9,622 nucleotides of DNA from Xanthobacteraceae bacterium (GTDB lineage Bacteria > Pseudomonadota > Alphaproteobacteria > Rhizobiales > Xanthobacteraceae), in assembly GCA_030037185.1 (NCBI GenBank), contig JASHRR010001172.1, positions 1-9,622 of the forward strand, read 5' to 3'. Shown here piece after piece: positions 1-7,273 of this stretch; the stretch's first letter is position 1; the number at the start of each line of letters is the position of its first letter. Position numbers and translations under genes: made by a program. The notes below the pieces were generated by a model that searched no databases, was not told the origin of the DNA, and saw only the letters and a program-made list of their open reading frames with translations.

Positions 1-1
1 C

Positions 2-418
2 CTCGACTATCACCACCACCATCGCCACCACTGGGTCCTCCGCGACGGCGGCTGGATCATGATCGATGACGAGATCGATGCAGCGCCGGTTGTCGTGCCT
101 GCCGCGCCGGTCGCGCCCGAAGCGGCATCATCGCCCGGTCCTTGCACCTGTCTGACCAAGACGTACACCCGTAGCGGGCTTGTGGTGTTCGCCGACCTTT
201 GCACCAAGGAATCCGCGAGCGCGCCGGTCGACAGCGCTGTCGGCGATGCATCGCAGGCGCCCACCTCGCCAGTCGCAGCGACTGCAGTGCCGATGTCGGC
301 GGTACCGGCGTCACCGAACTATGCGGGCCGCACTTACGAGGATTATCTTGCGGCCACCCCACCGGCCGCCCCGCAAGCCAGCAACCCGTCAGCGCTGCCG
401 GGCACTGGCAGAAACTAA
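2..418 (+). CDS. Pro/Ala-rich hypothetical protein, 5' end cut by window
   Basis: The frame is open from base 2 to a TAA at 416-418, so the left edge cuts the gene; 138 C-terminal residues are visible. An ATG at 59 is possible, but the reading before it (YHHHHRHHWVLRDGGWI) looks like protein and runs into it, so I read the gene as continuing upstream. The visible part has a His-rich stretch, an acidic piece (IDDEID), an Ala/Pro/Val linker, a compact Cys-containing block (CTCLTKTY, then DLCTKE about 20 residues on), a second Ala/Pro/Ser linker, and the tail NYAGRTYEDYLAA. From memory, similar Cys-block proteins of unknown function occur in Bradyrhizobium and relatives. The low complexity and paired cysteines suggest an exported or envelope protein, but the N-terminus that would show a signal peptide is missing. 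Function unknown; I am fairly confident that it is coding. Confidence 0.6.
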   Translation, partial: LDYHHHHRHHWVLRDGGWIMIDDEIDAAPVVVPAAPVAPEAASSPGPCTCLTKTYTRSGLVVFADLCTKESASAPVDSAVGDASQAPTSPVAATAVPMSAVPASPNYAGRTYEDYLAATPPAAPQASNPSALPGTGRN

Positions 419-429
419 GAATCTGTCCG

Positions 430-930
430 GAGACTTTGGCCAAGCGTGCCGGCATCAGGTGGATCGGTTCTATGACGCGGCCGTATCAGGTGCCGCCCCG
501 ACGTTCCGATGCTTGCTGGCGTCACTTGCAAACAACGCCCGCAAGATCATTGTGGAGACGGCGAACAGTTTGCGCGTGATCCGATATGCGAGAGGTCGGC
601 TTTGCGATGCATCACCCTCATTACGGCGGGCGGCCATTTGGCGACGGCGCCGCGTCGAAGCCGATGAGGCAAATACTTGGCGCGGTCGCTGAGTTCGCCA
701 TGACCGTCGCCAAGCTCAAGCGGGCGCGCGAGCGCGTGCGGCGGAGCGCGGGCAAGTGCCGAGGCGCAAGTCGTATGCTGAGCGTGACCCCGGCATGCTC
801 CCGGCGAAGGAAATCAAAGGTCGCGGCGGGCGTGTCACTTCGTCAAATCGCCGCCGGGCTGGCAGCCAGCGGGTAGGTGACCTCATCTGGGAAACGATAT
901 GGCGCCTCCGCTTGGTTTCGGGGCGTAGGC
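430..930 (+). pseudogene. Decayed serine site-specific recombinase (resolvase family)
   Basis: Pieces of one protein family appear in the right order but in different frames: LAKRAGI (436-456), VDRFYDAAVSGA (459-494), then PTFRCLLASLANNARKIIVETAN up to 566, FARD (569-580), EVGFAM (about 592-609), RQILGAVAEF followed by MTVAKLKRARERVRR to about 746, RRKSYAERDPGML (759-797), VSLRQIAAGLAASG to 873, and VTSSGKRYGASA (877-912). These match the usual rhizobial serine recombinase layout (YDAAVSGAD, TIIVETANRFARDL, LGAVAEFEKAMTVAKL, GKCEGRKSYAE). At least four frame changes are needed. In-frame material is missing after VSGA and inside EFEKAM, and a TAG at 874-876 sits where a codon such as Tyr is expected. 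The N-terminal region with the catalytic serine is not seen. A dead remnant of a mobile element or prophage-type recombinase; it cannot make an active enzyme. Confidence 0.8.
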
Positions 931-1025
931 GACAGGCCAACGCGCTAGGCGGCCACTTCCGTTGGCAGTGATGTCCATGATAGCGCTCTCTGTATGGTAT
1001 TTTCTGGCCTGCACGATTTGATGTC

Positions 1026-1063
1026 CGCATGCATAATGCGTGCTGCAGCGAACCCGAGGTTCG
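1026..1063. repeat. Two small inverted repeats in the gap after the MDR gene
   Basis: CGCAT (1026-1030) pairs with ATGCG (1036-1040) across 5 bases, and CGAACC (1049-1054) pairs with GGTTCG (1058-1063) across 3 bases. They lie 70-110 bases beyond the end of the leftward operon, in a 200-base gene-free stretch (931-1133). Neither is followed by a T run on either strand, so a classical intrinsic terminator is not supported. They could be weak or bidirectional terminators or simply chance. An 8-base palindrome TTGCGCAA (1116-1123) is also nearby. I see no gene in this stretch. Confidence 0.3.
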
Positions 1064-1133
1064 GCTCAAATCCCGCGGCTTCGCTACCTTCAATTGCGCC
1101 CTCTCGGTTTGAAGATTGCGCAACGTCCGCTGT

Positions 1134-2072
1134 TCAGGTTTCAGCGTCGCGGATCTCGAATACCAGCTTCCCTTGGAGGTGGCGTGATTCACTGACCCGA
1201 TGCGCTTCGCTCGCCTCGGCAAGCTTGTAGCGTATAATCGTGGGCGGTCGCACCGCACCAGCGTCAAGGAGAGTGAGCATCCGCTCGAGATGGGCGCGGT
1301 CACGTACCACGTTTGGGCGCAGCGTTTCAACGTCGCTGCGGGGGGGTCGAAATCCTTCTGGCGCCGGAGCGATCCAAACCAGTCGACCACCGGGCCTCAA
1401 CACCGCGTAGCAGCCGGCGCGGACATCGCCACCGACTGTGTCGAATACGACGTCGCAATCGGAAACTGTGGTGGCAAAATCCTCAACGTTGTAGTCAATC
1501 ACCCGATCGGCACCGAGACTGCGCACATAAGAGTGATTGCCGGCGCTGGCGGTGGTGATCACCGTGGCGCCAAGATGTTTGGCAAGCTGGAGAGCGAATC
1601 CGGCAACGCCACCGGCGCCGCCCTGGATCAGGATTATCTCGCCCGCTTTAAGTCGCGCCGTGTCCTCGATAGCCCAGAGCGCCGTGAGACTGGTGAGCGC
1701 CATTGCGGCTGCCTCTGCGTGGCTGAGGCGGTCTGGCTTGCGTGCAACGATTGCGGCCTTGATAGCGATCTTTTCCGCGTAGGCACCTTCGACGCCCTGT
1801 TCGGTCACTCCGAATACCGCGTCCCCGATCGCGAGATCGGTGACGTCGTCTCCCGCCGCGCTTACCACGCCGGAGAAGTCACGGCCGAGGATGTGTGGAA
1901 ACCGGATATTGCCGTAGGCGCCGCCACCGCGCCTGACTTTGTAATCGGCCGCATTGACACTGGCGGCATGAATGTCAACCACGATCTCGCCGGGCGCCGC
2001 CGTTGGGTCAGGAGCCTCACCGTAGCGTAACATCTCCGGTCCGCCAGGGCCTGTCAGCAGGACGGCTCTCAT
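1134..2072 (-). CDS. Zinc-independent quinone oxidoreductase-like MDR protein
   Basis: A 312-residue member of the medium-chain dehydrogenase/reductase superfamily, quinone oxidoreductase/enoyl reductase branch, predicted to be a cytosolic NADPH-dependent reductase of quinones or activated double bonds. The N-terminal GroES-like domain runs from MRAVLLTGPG through ASVNAADYK (37-45) and PHILGRDFSGVV (59-70). The nucleotide-binding Rossmann part has GGAGGVAGFALQLAK (151-165), the AxxGxxG-type loop of this family, followed by LGADRVIDY (187-194). The catalytic-zinc ligands and the four-Cys structural zinc lobe of alcohol dehydrogenases are absent. I chose the ATG at 2072 because GGGAG lies 9 bases before it; an ATG three codons upstream has that same box touching it, and the longest frame to 2126 would run into livF. 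It follows livF by 31 bases on the same strand with no terminator, so it is probably the last gene of the transporter operon. The physiological substrate is unknown. Confidence 0.88.
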   Translation of the reverse strand: MRAVLLTGPGGPEMLRYGEAPDPTAAPGEIVVDIHAASVNAADYKVRRGGGAYGNIRFPHILGRDFSGVVSAAGDDVTDLAIGDAVFGVTEQGVEGAYAEKIAIKAAIVARKPDRLSHAEAAAMALTSLTALWAIEDTARLKAGEIILIQGGAGGVAGFALQLAKHLGATVITTASAGNHSYVRSLGADRVIDYNVEDFATTVSDCDVVFDTVGGDVRAGCYAVLRPGGRLVWIAPAPEGFRPPRSDVETLRPNVVRDRAHLERMLTLLDAGAVRPPTIIRYKLAEASEAHRVSESRHLQGKLVFEIRDAET

Positions 2073-2103
2073 TGCACTCATCTCCCGTACTTTGCGGCAG
2101 GCA

Positions 2104-2826
2104 TCACCCCGCTGCGCCAACCCCAAGGTAAATGCGCCGGACCTCTGGATCCCGCGCGATCTGGCGTGCGGGCCCTGACAAAACGCTTCTGCCTACTTGG
2201 AGCACGTAGGCATAGTCCGCCAATTCAAGGGCCATTTCGATGGCTTGCTCCGCAAGCAGAATGGTCAACCCCTCTCGATGCAGGCGGCCTAGCGTTTCGT
2301 ACAGCACATCGATCACGGCGGGAGCAAGGCCGAGACTTGGCTCATCCAGCATCAAGAGCTTGGGGTTGCTCATCAGGGCGCGTCCGATCGCCAACATTTG
2401 ACGCTCGCCACCCGACATGGTGCCGGCATATTGATGGCGACGCTCCGCGAGTCTTGGAAAGACAGCATAAACGCGCTCCAGCAAAGCTGCCTGGCGCAAG
2501 CGGTCGGCGACCGGCGTCGCGCCGAGCCGGAGGTTTCTCTCGACGCTTTGCCGCAAAAACAGCCGCCAGCCCTCGGGCGAGAGCGCCAAGCCTTTGCGCA
2601 CGATTGCATGAGCCGGCTTGCCATCGATGCGCTCGGTTCCCAGCGTAATCGATCCCTTGGTAGTTGGCACCAGGCCCGCAATGGCATTGAGGGTTGTCGT
2701 TTTCCCGGCGCCGTTGGAACCAAGCAGTGCCACAACGGCGCCTGATGGAACTTCGAGTGAGACGTCGGCGATACCGATAAGATCACCATAACGTACTTCG
2801 ATGCGCTCAACGGTAAGTAACGTCAT
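2104..2826 (-). CDS. livF: LivF-type ABC transporter ATPase
   Basis: A 240-residue cytoplasmic ATPase of a branched-chain amino acid (HAAT/LIV) type importer, the normal LivF length. Visible motifs: Walker A GSNGAGKT (36-43), the LivF-style Q-loop region LSPEGWRLF (82-90) with Glu85 where most ABC proteins have Gln, a near-canonical signature MSGGERQ (137-143), Walker B LLMLDEP (157-163) with catalytic Glu162, and LLAEQ (190-194) with Gln194 where the H-loop His is normally found. Both replacements are usual for LivF, as I know the family. Its ATG overlaps the livG stop as ATGA, which points to translational coupling; I see no good Shine-Dalgarno box of its own. It is expected to pair with LivG on the LivH-LivM channel. 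The ATPase assignment is firm; the imported substrate is not determined by this subunit. Confidence 0.95.
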   Translation of the reverse strand: MTLLTVERIEVRYGDLIGIADVSLEVPSGAVVALLGSNGAGKTTTLNAIAGLVPTTKGSITLGTERIDGKPAHAIVRKGLALSPEGWRLFLRQSVERNLRLGATPVADRLRQAALLERVYAVFPRLAERRHQYAGTMSGGERQMLAIGRALMSNPKLLMLDEPSLGLAPAVIDVLYETLGRLHREGLTILLAEQAIEMALELADYAYVLQVGRSVLSGPARQIARDPEVRRIYLGVGAAG

Positions 2827-3587
2827 GGCGATGCGCGGTCTGTTTCTGGCGTCGGCACAGCAGAAGCGAGGCTGGCTCTGCGCTTGCCGAGATAGGCTTC
2901 GATCACCACCGGATTGCGGGTTATTTCCGCCGGCGTGCCGTTGGCTATTGGGCGGCCCTGATGAAGCACGAAGACCTGTTTTGCCAGCGAAACAATGACC
3001 TCGATGATATGCTCTACGATGATAATAGTGATGCCCGCGGCATGGATTGTCCGGATCAGCGCGATGGCTCGTTGAATATCCGCGGGCATCAGGCCGGCCA
3101 TCGCCTCGTCCAGCAGCAGCACTTTGGGTCCGGTGGCTAACGCACGCGCGATCTCAAGCCTCTTGCGCCCCGGCGTTCCGAGACTCCGAGCCGGCGCCCC
3201 GGCAACGGCTCCAAGACCAACGTCCTCAATCACCTCGCGGGCGCGATCCATGGCCTCCCCGGCGTGGGCTGTCCGCAAGAACGCACCAATCATCACGTTC
3301 TCGAGTACAGTCATCTGCTCGAAAGTCTGCGGCACCTGAAAGGTGCGGGCGAGCCCGAGGCGTGCACGCTCCTCGACGGGCAATCGGGTTATATCGCGGT
3401 CATCGAGAAACACTTCGCCCGATGTGGGCGACACATCGCCCGTAAGGCAGTTGAACAGAGTTGATTTGCCGGCTCCATTGGGACCGATTAGGCCAACAAT
3501 CATGCCAGGCTCTACGGCGAGGCTTGCGTTGTCGAGCGCTTTGAAACCGCCGAAGGTCTTGGTGAGATTGCGCGCCTCGATCAGCAC
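2823..3587 (-). CDS. livG: LivG-type ABC transporter ATPase
   Basis: The second cytoplasmic ATPase of the importer, 254 residues from the GTG at 3587. I prefer this start because GAGG lies 5 bases before it and the start is 7 bases after the livM stop; another GTG at 3614 would add nine residues (beginning MQRQSRE) and overlap livM. Motifs: FGGFKAL (12-18), typical of LivG; Walker A GPNGAGKS (35-42); Q-loop RTFQ with Gln84; Walker B VLLLDE (156-161); H-loop VEHIIEVI with His193. The signature loop reads SLGTPGRKRLEIARAL (135-150), not LSYGQ/LSGGQ, so its ATP-contacting core is altered. From memory, a subgroup of LivG-like proteins has variants such as LTLxxRKRLE here, so this is more likely a lineage trait than damage. 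The C-terminal tail (ASAVPTPETDRASP) is probably disordered. The stop overlaps the livF start as ATGA. Confidence 0.94.
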   Translation of the reverse strand: MLIEARNLTKTFGGFKALDNASLAVEPGMIVGLIGPNGAGKSTLFNCLTGDVSPTSGEVFLDDRDITRLPVEERARLGLARTFQVPQTFEQMTVLENVMIGAFLRTAHAGEAMDRAREVIEDVGLGAVAGAPARSLGTPGRKRLEIARALATGPKVLLLDEAMAGLMPADIQRAIALIRTIHAAGITIIIVEHIIEVIVSLAKQVFVLHQGRPIANGTPAEITRNPVVIEAYLGKRRASLASAVPTPETDRASP

Positions 3588-3594
3588 GGCCGCC

Positions 3595-4557
3595 TCACGA
3601 CTTTGTCGCTGCACTGGGCTTGCGCAGCGCGCCGAGGAGGGGCCTCAGCAGTCCTCCCGGCTGCAGGCGGGCAATGACAACGATGATCGCGCCATAGACC
3701 ACGAAGGTAACGCCTGCGCCGACACCTCCCAACAAACTATTGGAGAGTTCCTCCAGCGGCACCAAAATTAGCGCGCCCACCAGCGGACCGAGCAATAGTC
3801 CGGCGCCGCCGAGCGCAGTCATGATCAACATTTTGACCGAGATCAAGATGCCGAGCCCGGATTCCGGGTCGACGAAGCCAAACATAACAGCATAAAGTGT
3901 GCCGGCGACCGCCGTAAGAGCCGCGCTGATCAGATAGGCGTAAAGTTTGCAACGAGACACCGGAGCGCCGAGCGAGCGCGCTGCCCGTTCGCTGTCGTGG
4001 ATGGCGCGGAGATAATACCCGAGGCGGCCGCGCTCCATAAGTCGTGTAAATGCAAGGACGGTCGCAAGCACTCCGAGAAACAAATAGTAGTAAGGCAACG
4101 CCGAAATGAATGAGAGATCGAGCAAGGTGCGCGGCACCGGCGGGCCGCTCAGTCCCTGGGCACCTCCGAGCCACTCGATGTTCGACACAATGAGCCGCAC
4201 CAGCTCCGCGACCGCGATGGTGGCCATGCTGAAATAATGCCCTGACAGGCGCAACGTCGGTATACCGACGATGGCGGCAATGCCAATGCTCACCACGACG
4301 CCGATTGGAAGGCCGCCGATGGGCGGCAGGCTGAGATATTTATAAGAGGCGAGCGCTCCATACGCGCCGCAGCCGAAGAACACTGCGTGGCCCACCGAGA
4401 TTAGGCCGGCATAACCGCCGACGATGTTCCAGGCGGACGCGCCGATGGCATAAAGCAGTACAAGCGTGCCAAGACGCTGCTGAAACGGTGTTGAGAATAC
4501 CAGCGGATAGCCGAGCAGGATGATGCCGAAGATCGGCCATGCCGCGCGTTTCATCAT
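3595..4557 (-). CDS. livM: LivM-type ABC transporter permease
   Basis: A 320-residue inner-membrane permease of the LIV family, forming the channel together with LivH. It is strongly hydrophobic, with about eight or nine likely membrane segments, and carries the family block GGYAGLISVGHAVFFGCGAY (47-66). A cytoplasmic loop RAIHDSERAARSLGAP (184-199) is the piece expected to contact the ATPases. TALGGAGLLLGPLVGA (247-262) is the conserved late segment, and the C-terminus is short and basic. I chose the ATG at 4557, which overlaps the livH stop as ATGA and begins MMKRAAWP; a GTG at 4590 would give 331 residues but overlap livH by 37 bases. The expected length and intact motifs suggest a working gene. 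Substrate specificity is not readable. Confidence 0.94.
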   Translation of the reverse strand: MMKRAAWPIFGIILLGYPLVFSTPFQQRLGTLVLLYAIGASAWNIVGGYAGLISVGHAVFFGCGAYGALASYKYLSLPPIGGLPIGVVVSIGIAAIVGIPTLRLSGHYFSMATIAVAELVRLIVSNIEWLGGAQGLSGPPVPRTLLDLSFISALPYYYLFLGVLATVLAFTRLMERGRLGYYLRAIHDSERAARSLGAPVSRCKLYAYLISAALTAVAGTLYAVMFGFVDPESGLGILISVKMLIMTALGGAGLLLGPLVGALILVPLEELSNSLLGGVGAGVTFVVYGAIIVVIARLQPGGLLRPLLGALRKPSAATKS

Positions 4558-5417
4558 GCTTTGCCCATCAGGCCTGCCGGCCGCAGCCACAGGACGAGCA
4601 CGAACAGGGCATAGACGACGATGTCTTTGTAGATCGCACCGATCGCATAGGCTGAAACCGACTCAATGACGCCGATCAGCAGCCCGGCAGCCAGTGCGCC
4701 GGGAACGCTGCCGAAGCCGCCCAGTGAGACGGTGACGAAAGCAACGACCGCCAGCGTCTCGCCGACGCTCGGTGCCACGTAGAAGAAGTTCGCGATCAGC
4801 GCACCCGCAACGCCGGTCGCGCCAGCCGCCAAAGCCCAGGCGATCGCCTGCATGCGATCGGGCCGAATGCCCATCAACTCCGCCGCCGTCGCATCCTCTG
4901 CGACGGCCAGCATACGGCTGCCGAGCGCTGTGCGCGTGAGGATCAGGTGGAGGCAAGCCGTCATGACGAGCGCGACGACGCCGGCGAGCAACCGCGAGGA
5001 TTCAATGCGGATCGGGCCGATCAGCAAAGTCCCTCCCACCAGTGTTTCCGGCAACGTACGAAAACTCGTTCCGAAATACCAAAACGCCGAATAACGCAAC
5101 AGGAGCGCGAGGCCAAACGTTCCGAGAATTTGCGCCAGCATCGGGCCGCGCATGATGTGGCGGATCAGGACGAAGTAACACACAATCCCCAGGCTCGCCA
5201 GCGCCAGGGCGGCAATCGGCACCGCGGCAGCGGGCCCGCCGCCCATCACCGTCCAGACAACAAATGCTACATACATTCCGAGCATGACGAAGTCGCCATG
5301 CGCGAAGTTGATGACATTCATCATCCCCCAAATCAGCGTCAGTCCCGATGAGAATAGCGCATAGACAGCGCCCAGGAGCAGCCCGCCCGCAGTCACCTGT
5401 ATCAGGGTCGAAAACAT
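4554..5417 (-). CDS. livH: LivH-type ABC transporter permease
   Basis: A 287-residue inner-membrane permease, the normal LivH length, partner of LivM. The N-terminus has the LivH hallmark GLTLIWGMMNVINFAHGDF (25-43), followed by further membrane segments. The cytoplasmic coupling loop is AVAEDATAAELMGIRPDR (171-188), and the conserved segment VSLGGFGSVPGALAAGLLIG (230-249) leads to the C-terminal YALFVLVLWLRPAGL. The ATG at 5417 has GAGG 5 bases before it. That box is one arm of a 7-base-pair hairpin (5421-5440), so translation initiation may be held down relative to the preceding binding-protein gene, 46 bases upstream. The end overlaps livM as ATGA. Confidence 0.95.
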   Translation of the reverse strand: MFSTLIQVTAGGLLLGAVYALFSSGLTLIWGMMNVINFAHGDFVMLGMYVAFVVWTVMGGGPAAAVPIAALALASLGIVCYFVLIRHIMRGPMLAQILGTFGLALLLRYSAFWYFGTSFRTLPETLVGGTLLIGPIRIESSRLLAGVVALVMTACLHLILTRTALGSRMLAVAEDATAAELMGIRPDRMQAIAWALAAGATGVAGALIANFFYVAPSVGETLAVVAFVTVSLGGFGSVPGALAAGLLIGVIESVSAYAIGAIYKDIVVYALFVLVLWLRPAGLMGKA

Positions 5418-5420
5418 TCA

Positions 5421-5440
5421 CGCCTCATGACTTTGAGGCG
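5421..5440 (-). promoter_or_regulatory. Hairpin covering the livH ribosome binding site
   Basis: CGCCTCA (5421-5427) and TGAGGCG (5434-5440) are perfect inverted arms of 7 bases with a 6-base loop. In the leftward transcript the second arm contains the GAGG that serves as the livH Shine-Dalgarno box, ending 5 bases before the livH ATG. The hairpin stands 23 bases past the binding-protein stop codon. Such an element could slow livH initiation, protect the 3' end of the binding-protein message, or both. This fits the known need for excess binding protein over permease. There is no T run, so full termination is unlikely. The pairing is directly seen; the function is inferred. Confidence 0.5.
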
Positions 5441-5463
5441 AGCTCCTGAAATGGGAGAGACAC

Positions 5464-6711
5464 TCACCATCCCCTGTAGACGAGAACCGGCTCGGCGGTC
5501 GCTTGATCCTTAGGCCAGACCGGCACGTAGTTCGCGCCGTCCTGCAGCTGGATAACGAGCGCCGAAGCCAGGACGTTTTGGCCTTTCTCGTCGAACTTCA
5601 CACCTTTGAAACCCATGATCAGCTGGCTCGGCTTGAGGTCGGTCGCCCGCAGCGCCGCCTGGATCTTGGATGGTTCGGTCGATCCGGCACGATTGATAGC
5701 ATCGACCATCACCATGAAGCCCTGCATGATGCGGGCGGTGGTGTCGTCGAGGTCGACGCCCGATTTCTTCTTGTACATGTCATTGACAAGATGCGTCGTC
5801 GTGCCCGGCGCTCCAACGCTCCAGGATGATCGGTTGAACACCCCCTGCACGATATTCCCGACCGCGGCAACGAAGGAGGGGTCGGAGAACCCGGCATCGT
5901 CGGCAATCATGATTGGCGGCTTGTAGTCGAGCGACTTCATTGTCTTGGCGTAAAGGATTGCGTCGGCCGTATAGCTGACGAACATCAGCACATCCGGCTT
6001 CTTGTCCTTGAGTTGCAGCACTTGGCTTTGAACGTCGCTCGTATTGGCGGAATAAGGAATGTCCTGCGTGATGTTCAGCCCGTTCGCTTTGAAAGTCGAT
6101 GTGACGACGGATGCGACCGAGGTGCCGTACTCGGTGTTCTCGTGGACGATTGCTATGGAGTCGATCTTGGCTCCCTTTGCTTTCATGTCCTTGAGGAATT
6201 CCGTGTAAACGCGTGCAAAATCGGTGGCGATCGGCGTGGTGCGGAAAAACCACTTGAAGCCGCGCTCAGTTAGGCTGGCAGCAACCGAGTCGCCGGTCAG
6301 GAACGGGACTCCATACCGCTCGGCAGCGGCGCTGGCCGTCAAAGTGATGCCGGACTGGTACGCACCGTTGATGGCAACAACCTTCTCTTGGGTGATGAGG
6401 CGGACAGCCTGGTTTTGACCGGCCGCAGGAGAACCCTGGTTGTCGGCAAAAATCACTTCGAGCTTTGCGCCGCCCAAGCCCGTGAGGCCGGCGCCCTTGG
6501 CTAGCGGCAAGTCGCCGAGTTCGGGATGGTCGCTATTGACGATATCGACCGCGACCTCAATGGCTGCCTTGGCATAGACGCCGACGGACGCGGCCACTCC
6601 GCTGAACGGATAGATGGCGCCAACTTTGACACTTTGCGCGAATGCGGCGCCAGTCATTGCGAGACCGAAAGCCGCGGCGCCAACAAGGCGGGTCAACCCC
6701 GTCGGTTTCAT
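5464..6711 (-). CDS. Periplasmic substrate-binding protein of the LIV-type importer
   Basis: A 415-residue type I periplasmic binding protein (LivJ/LivK-like, Peripla_BP_6 type), exported to the periplasm, which captures the ligand and delivers it to LivHM. The N-terminus is a Sec signal peptide: basic MKPTGLTR, a hydrophobic stretch to about residue 22, and an AFA/Q cleavage site after residue 25. There is no lipobox Cys. The mature protein starts SVKVGAIYPFSGVAASVG, the usual first strand and ligand loop of the family, and later has VVAINGAYQSG, VPFLTGDS, FFRTTP and IAIVHENTEYGTS. The ATG at 6711 has a strong AAGGGG box 8 bases before it. It is the first gene of the leftward block, as is common for abundantly made binding proteins. 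Rhodopseudomonas and Bradyrhizobium carry many paralogues, some of which bind aromatic acids, so an amino acid ligand should not be assumed. Confidence 0.93.
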   Translation of the reverse strand: MKPTGLTRLVGAAAFGLAMTGAAFAQSVKVGAIYPFSGVAASVGVYAKAAIEVAVDIVNSDHPELGDLPLAKGAGLTGLGGAKLEVIFADNQGSPAAGQNQAVRLITQEKVVAINGAYQSGITLTASAAAERYGVPFLTGDSVAASLTERGFKWFFRTTPIATDFARVYTEFLKDMKAKGAKIDSIAIVHENTEYGTSVASVVTSTFKANGLNITQDIPYSANTSDVQSQVLQLKDKKPDVLMFVSYTADAILYAKTMKSLDYKPPIMIADDAGFSDPSFVAAVGNIVQGVFNRSSWSVGAPGTTTHLVNDMYKKKSGVDLDDTTARIMQGFMVMVDAINRAGSTEPSKIQAALRATDLKPSQLIMGFKGVKFDEKGQNVLASALVIQLQDGANYVPVWPKDQATAEPVLVYRGW

Positions 6712-6933
6712 GGTAAGGTCCCCTTCGTCGGTTGTCGTTCAATACAGCGGTTTGCGTGCGCCATTTGGTCGGTGCTGCCGCAGACGCGAACTGCCTCGTT
6801 TTCATGTACCGCAAGGCGATGGCGGGAGGCAACCGGCAGCCAAAATGCTCCTCGCCAAACCTCACTCAGCGGCGGCGAACAGGCGTCTTTGGATCGGCGA
6901 CTTGAAGACGGCGAACCCCTCGCAGGGGAAGCC

Positions 6934-7167
6934 ATGATCAACAACAACGGAAGACGGACTTTGAGCTTAACGAAGGACTCCGAGCGCCGCCGCGCCGTCA
7001 TGCCGAGACGGCTGGGGTTCCGTTGCGCGGGCCTCACGCTCCCGGCCTTCTTATCGATCCTCCCGGACAGGGGTCTGCATCCATGCGTGCCAGCAGCCTC
7101 GCCCTGGCGGTCCGAGCTGCCGGCAAGCTGCAGGGCGACCGGCTGGGCTGGCAGGGCGCAGGCCTGA
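6934..7167 (+). CDS. Doubtful small ORF, 77 residues
   Basis: An ATG at 6934 has AGGGG 5 bases before it, and the frame stays open to a TGA at 7165-7167. The product begins MINNNGRRTLSLTKDSERRR, is rich in Arg, Ser and Pro, and has no motif, signal peptide or membrane segment that I can identify. Apart from the ribosome binding site, little supports it: composition-driven open frames are common here, and its residues look like those of neighbouring random frames. The AGGGG is also the right arm of a small hairpin (6916-6928), so the apparent Shine-Dalgarno box may be coincidence. Listed only because the start signal is good. Confidence 0.15.
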   Translation: MINNNGRRTLSLTKDSERRRAVMPRRLGFRCAGLTLPAFLSILPDRGLHPCVPAASPWRSELPASCRATGWAGRAQA

Positions 7168-7273
7168 TCGGCAATGCCGCCCGCTCGGGCATCATGGCAC
7201 CGATCGCCTCCAGGCCAACTGGGTGAATCATGCTCCTTGCCCGCGCCAACGGGCCCGCCGTCTCCGGGATAAC

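Noticed and set aside
716..1390. Minus-strand frame of 224 codons across the end of the MDR gene and the recombinase relic
   Set aside because: It overlaps the MDR coding end in another frame, reads as a basic, repetitive composition-driven peptide, and conflicts with the plus-strand recombinase fragments.
1200..2030. Open frame of 276 codons on the plus strand opposite the MDR gene
   Set aside because: It lies entirely antisense to a gene with clear family motifs, has no recognisable motif of its own, and is the kind of shadow frame common in GC-rich DNA.
1134..2072. Zinc-dependent alcohol dehydrogenase for the MDR gene
   Set aside because: The catalytic zinc ligands and the four-Cys structural zinc lobe are absent; the GGAGGVAG loop and length fit the zinc-independent quinone oxidoreductase group.
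3588..3614. Upstream GTG start for livG
   Set aside because: It would overlap livM and lacks a good ribosome binding site, while the GTG at 3587 has GAGG 5 bases before it and matches the usual LivG N-terminus.
5464..6711. Lipoprotein form of the binding protein
   Set aside because: The signal peptide ends in AFA/Q with no Cys at the cleavage site, so a soluble periplasmic protein is predicted.
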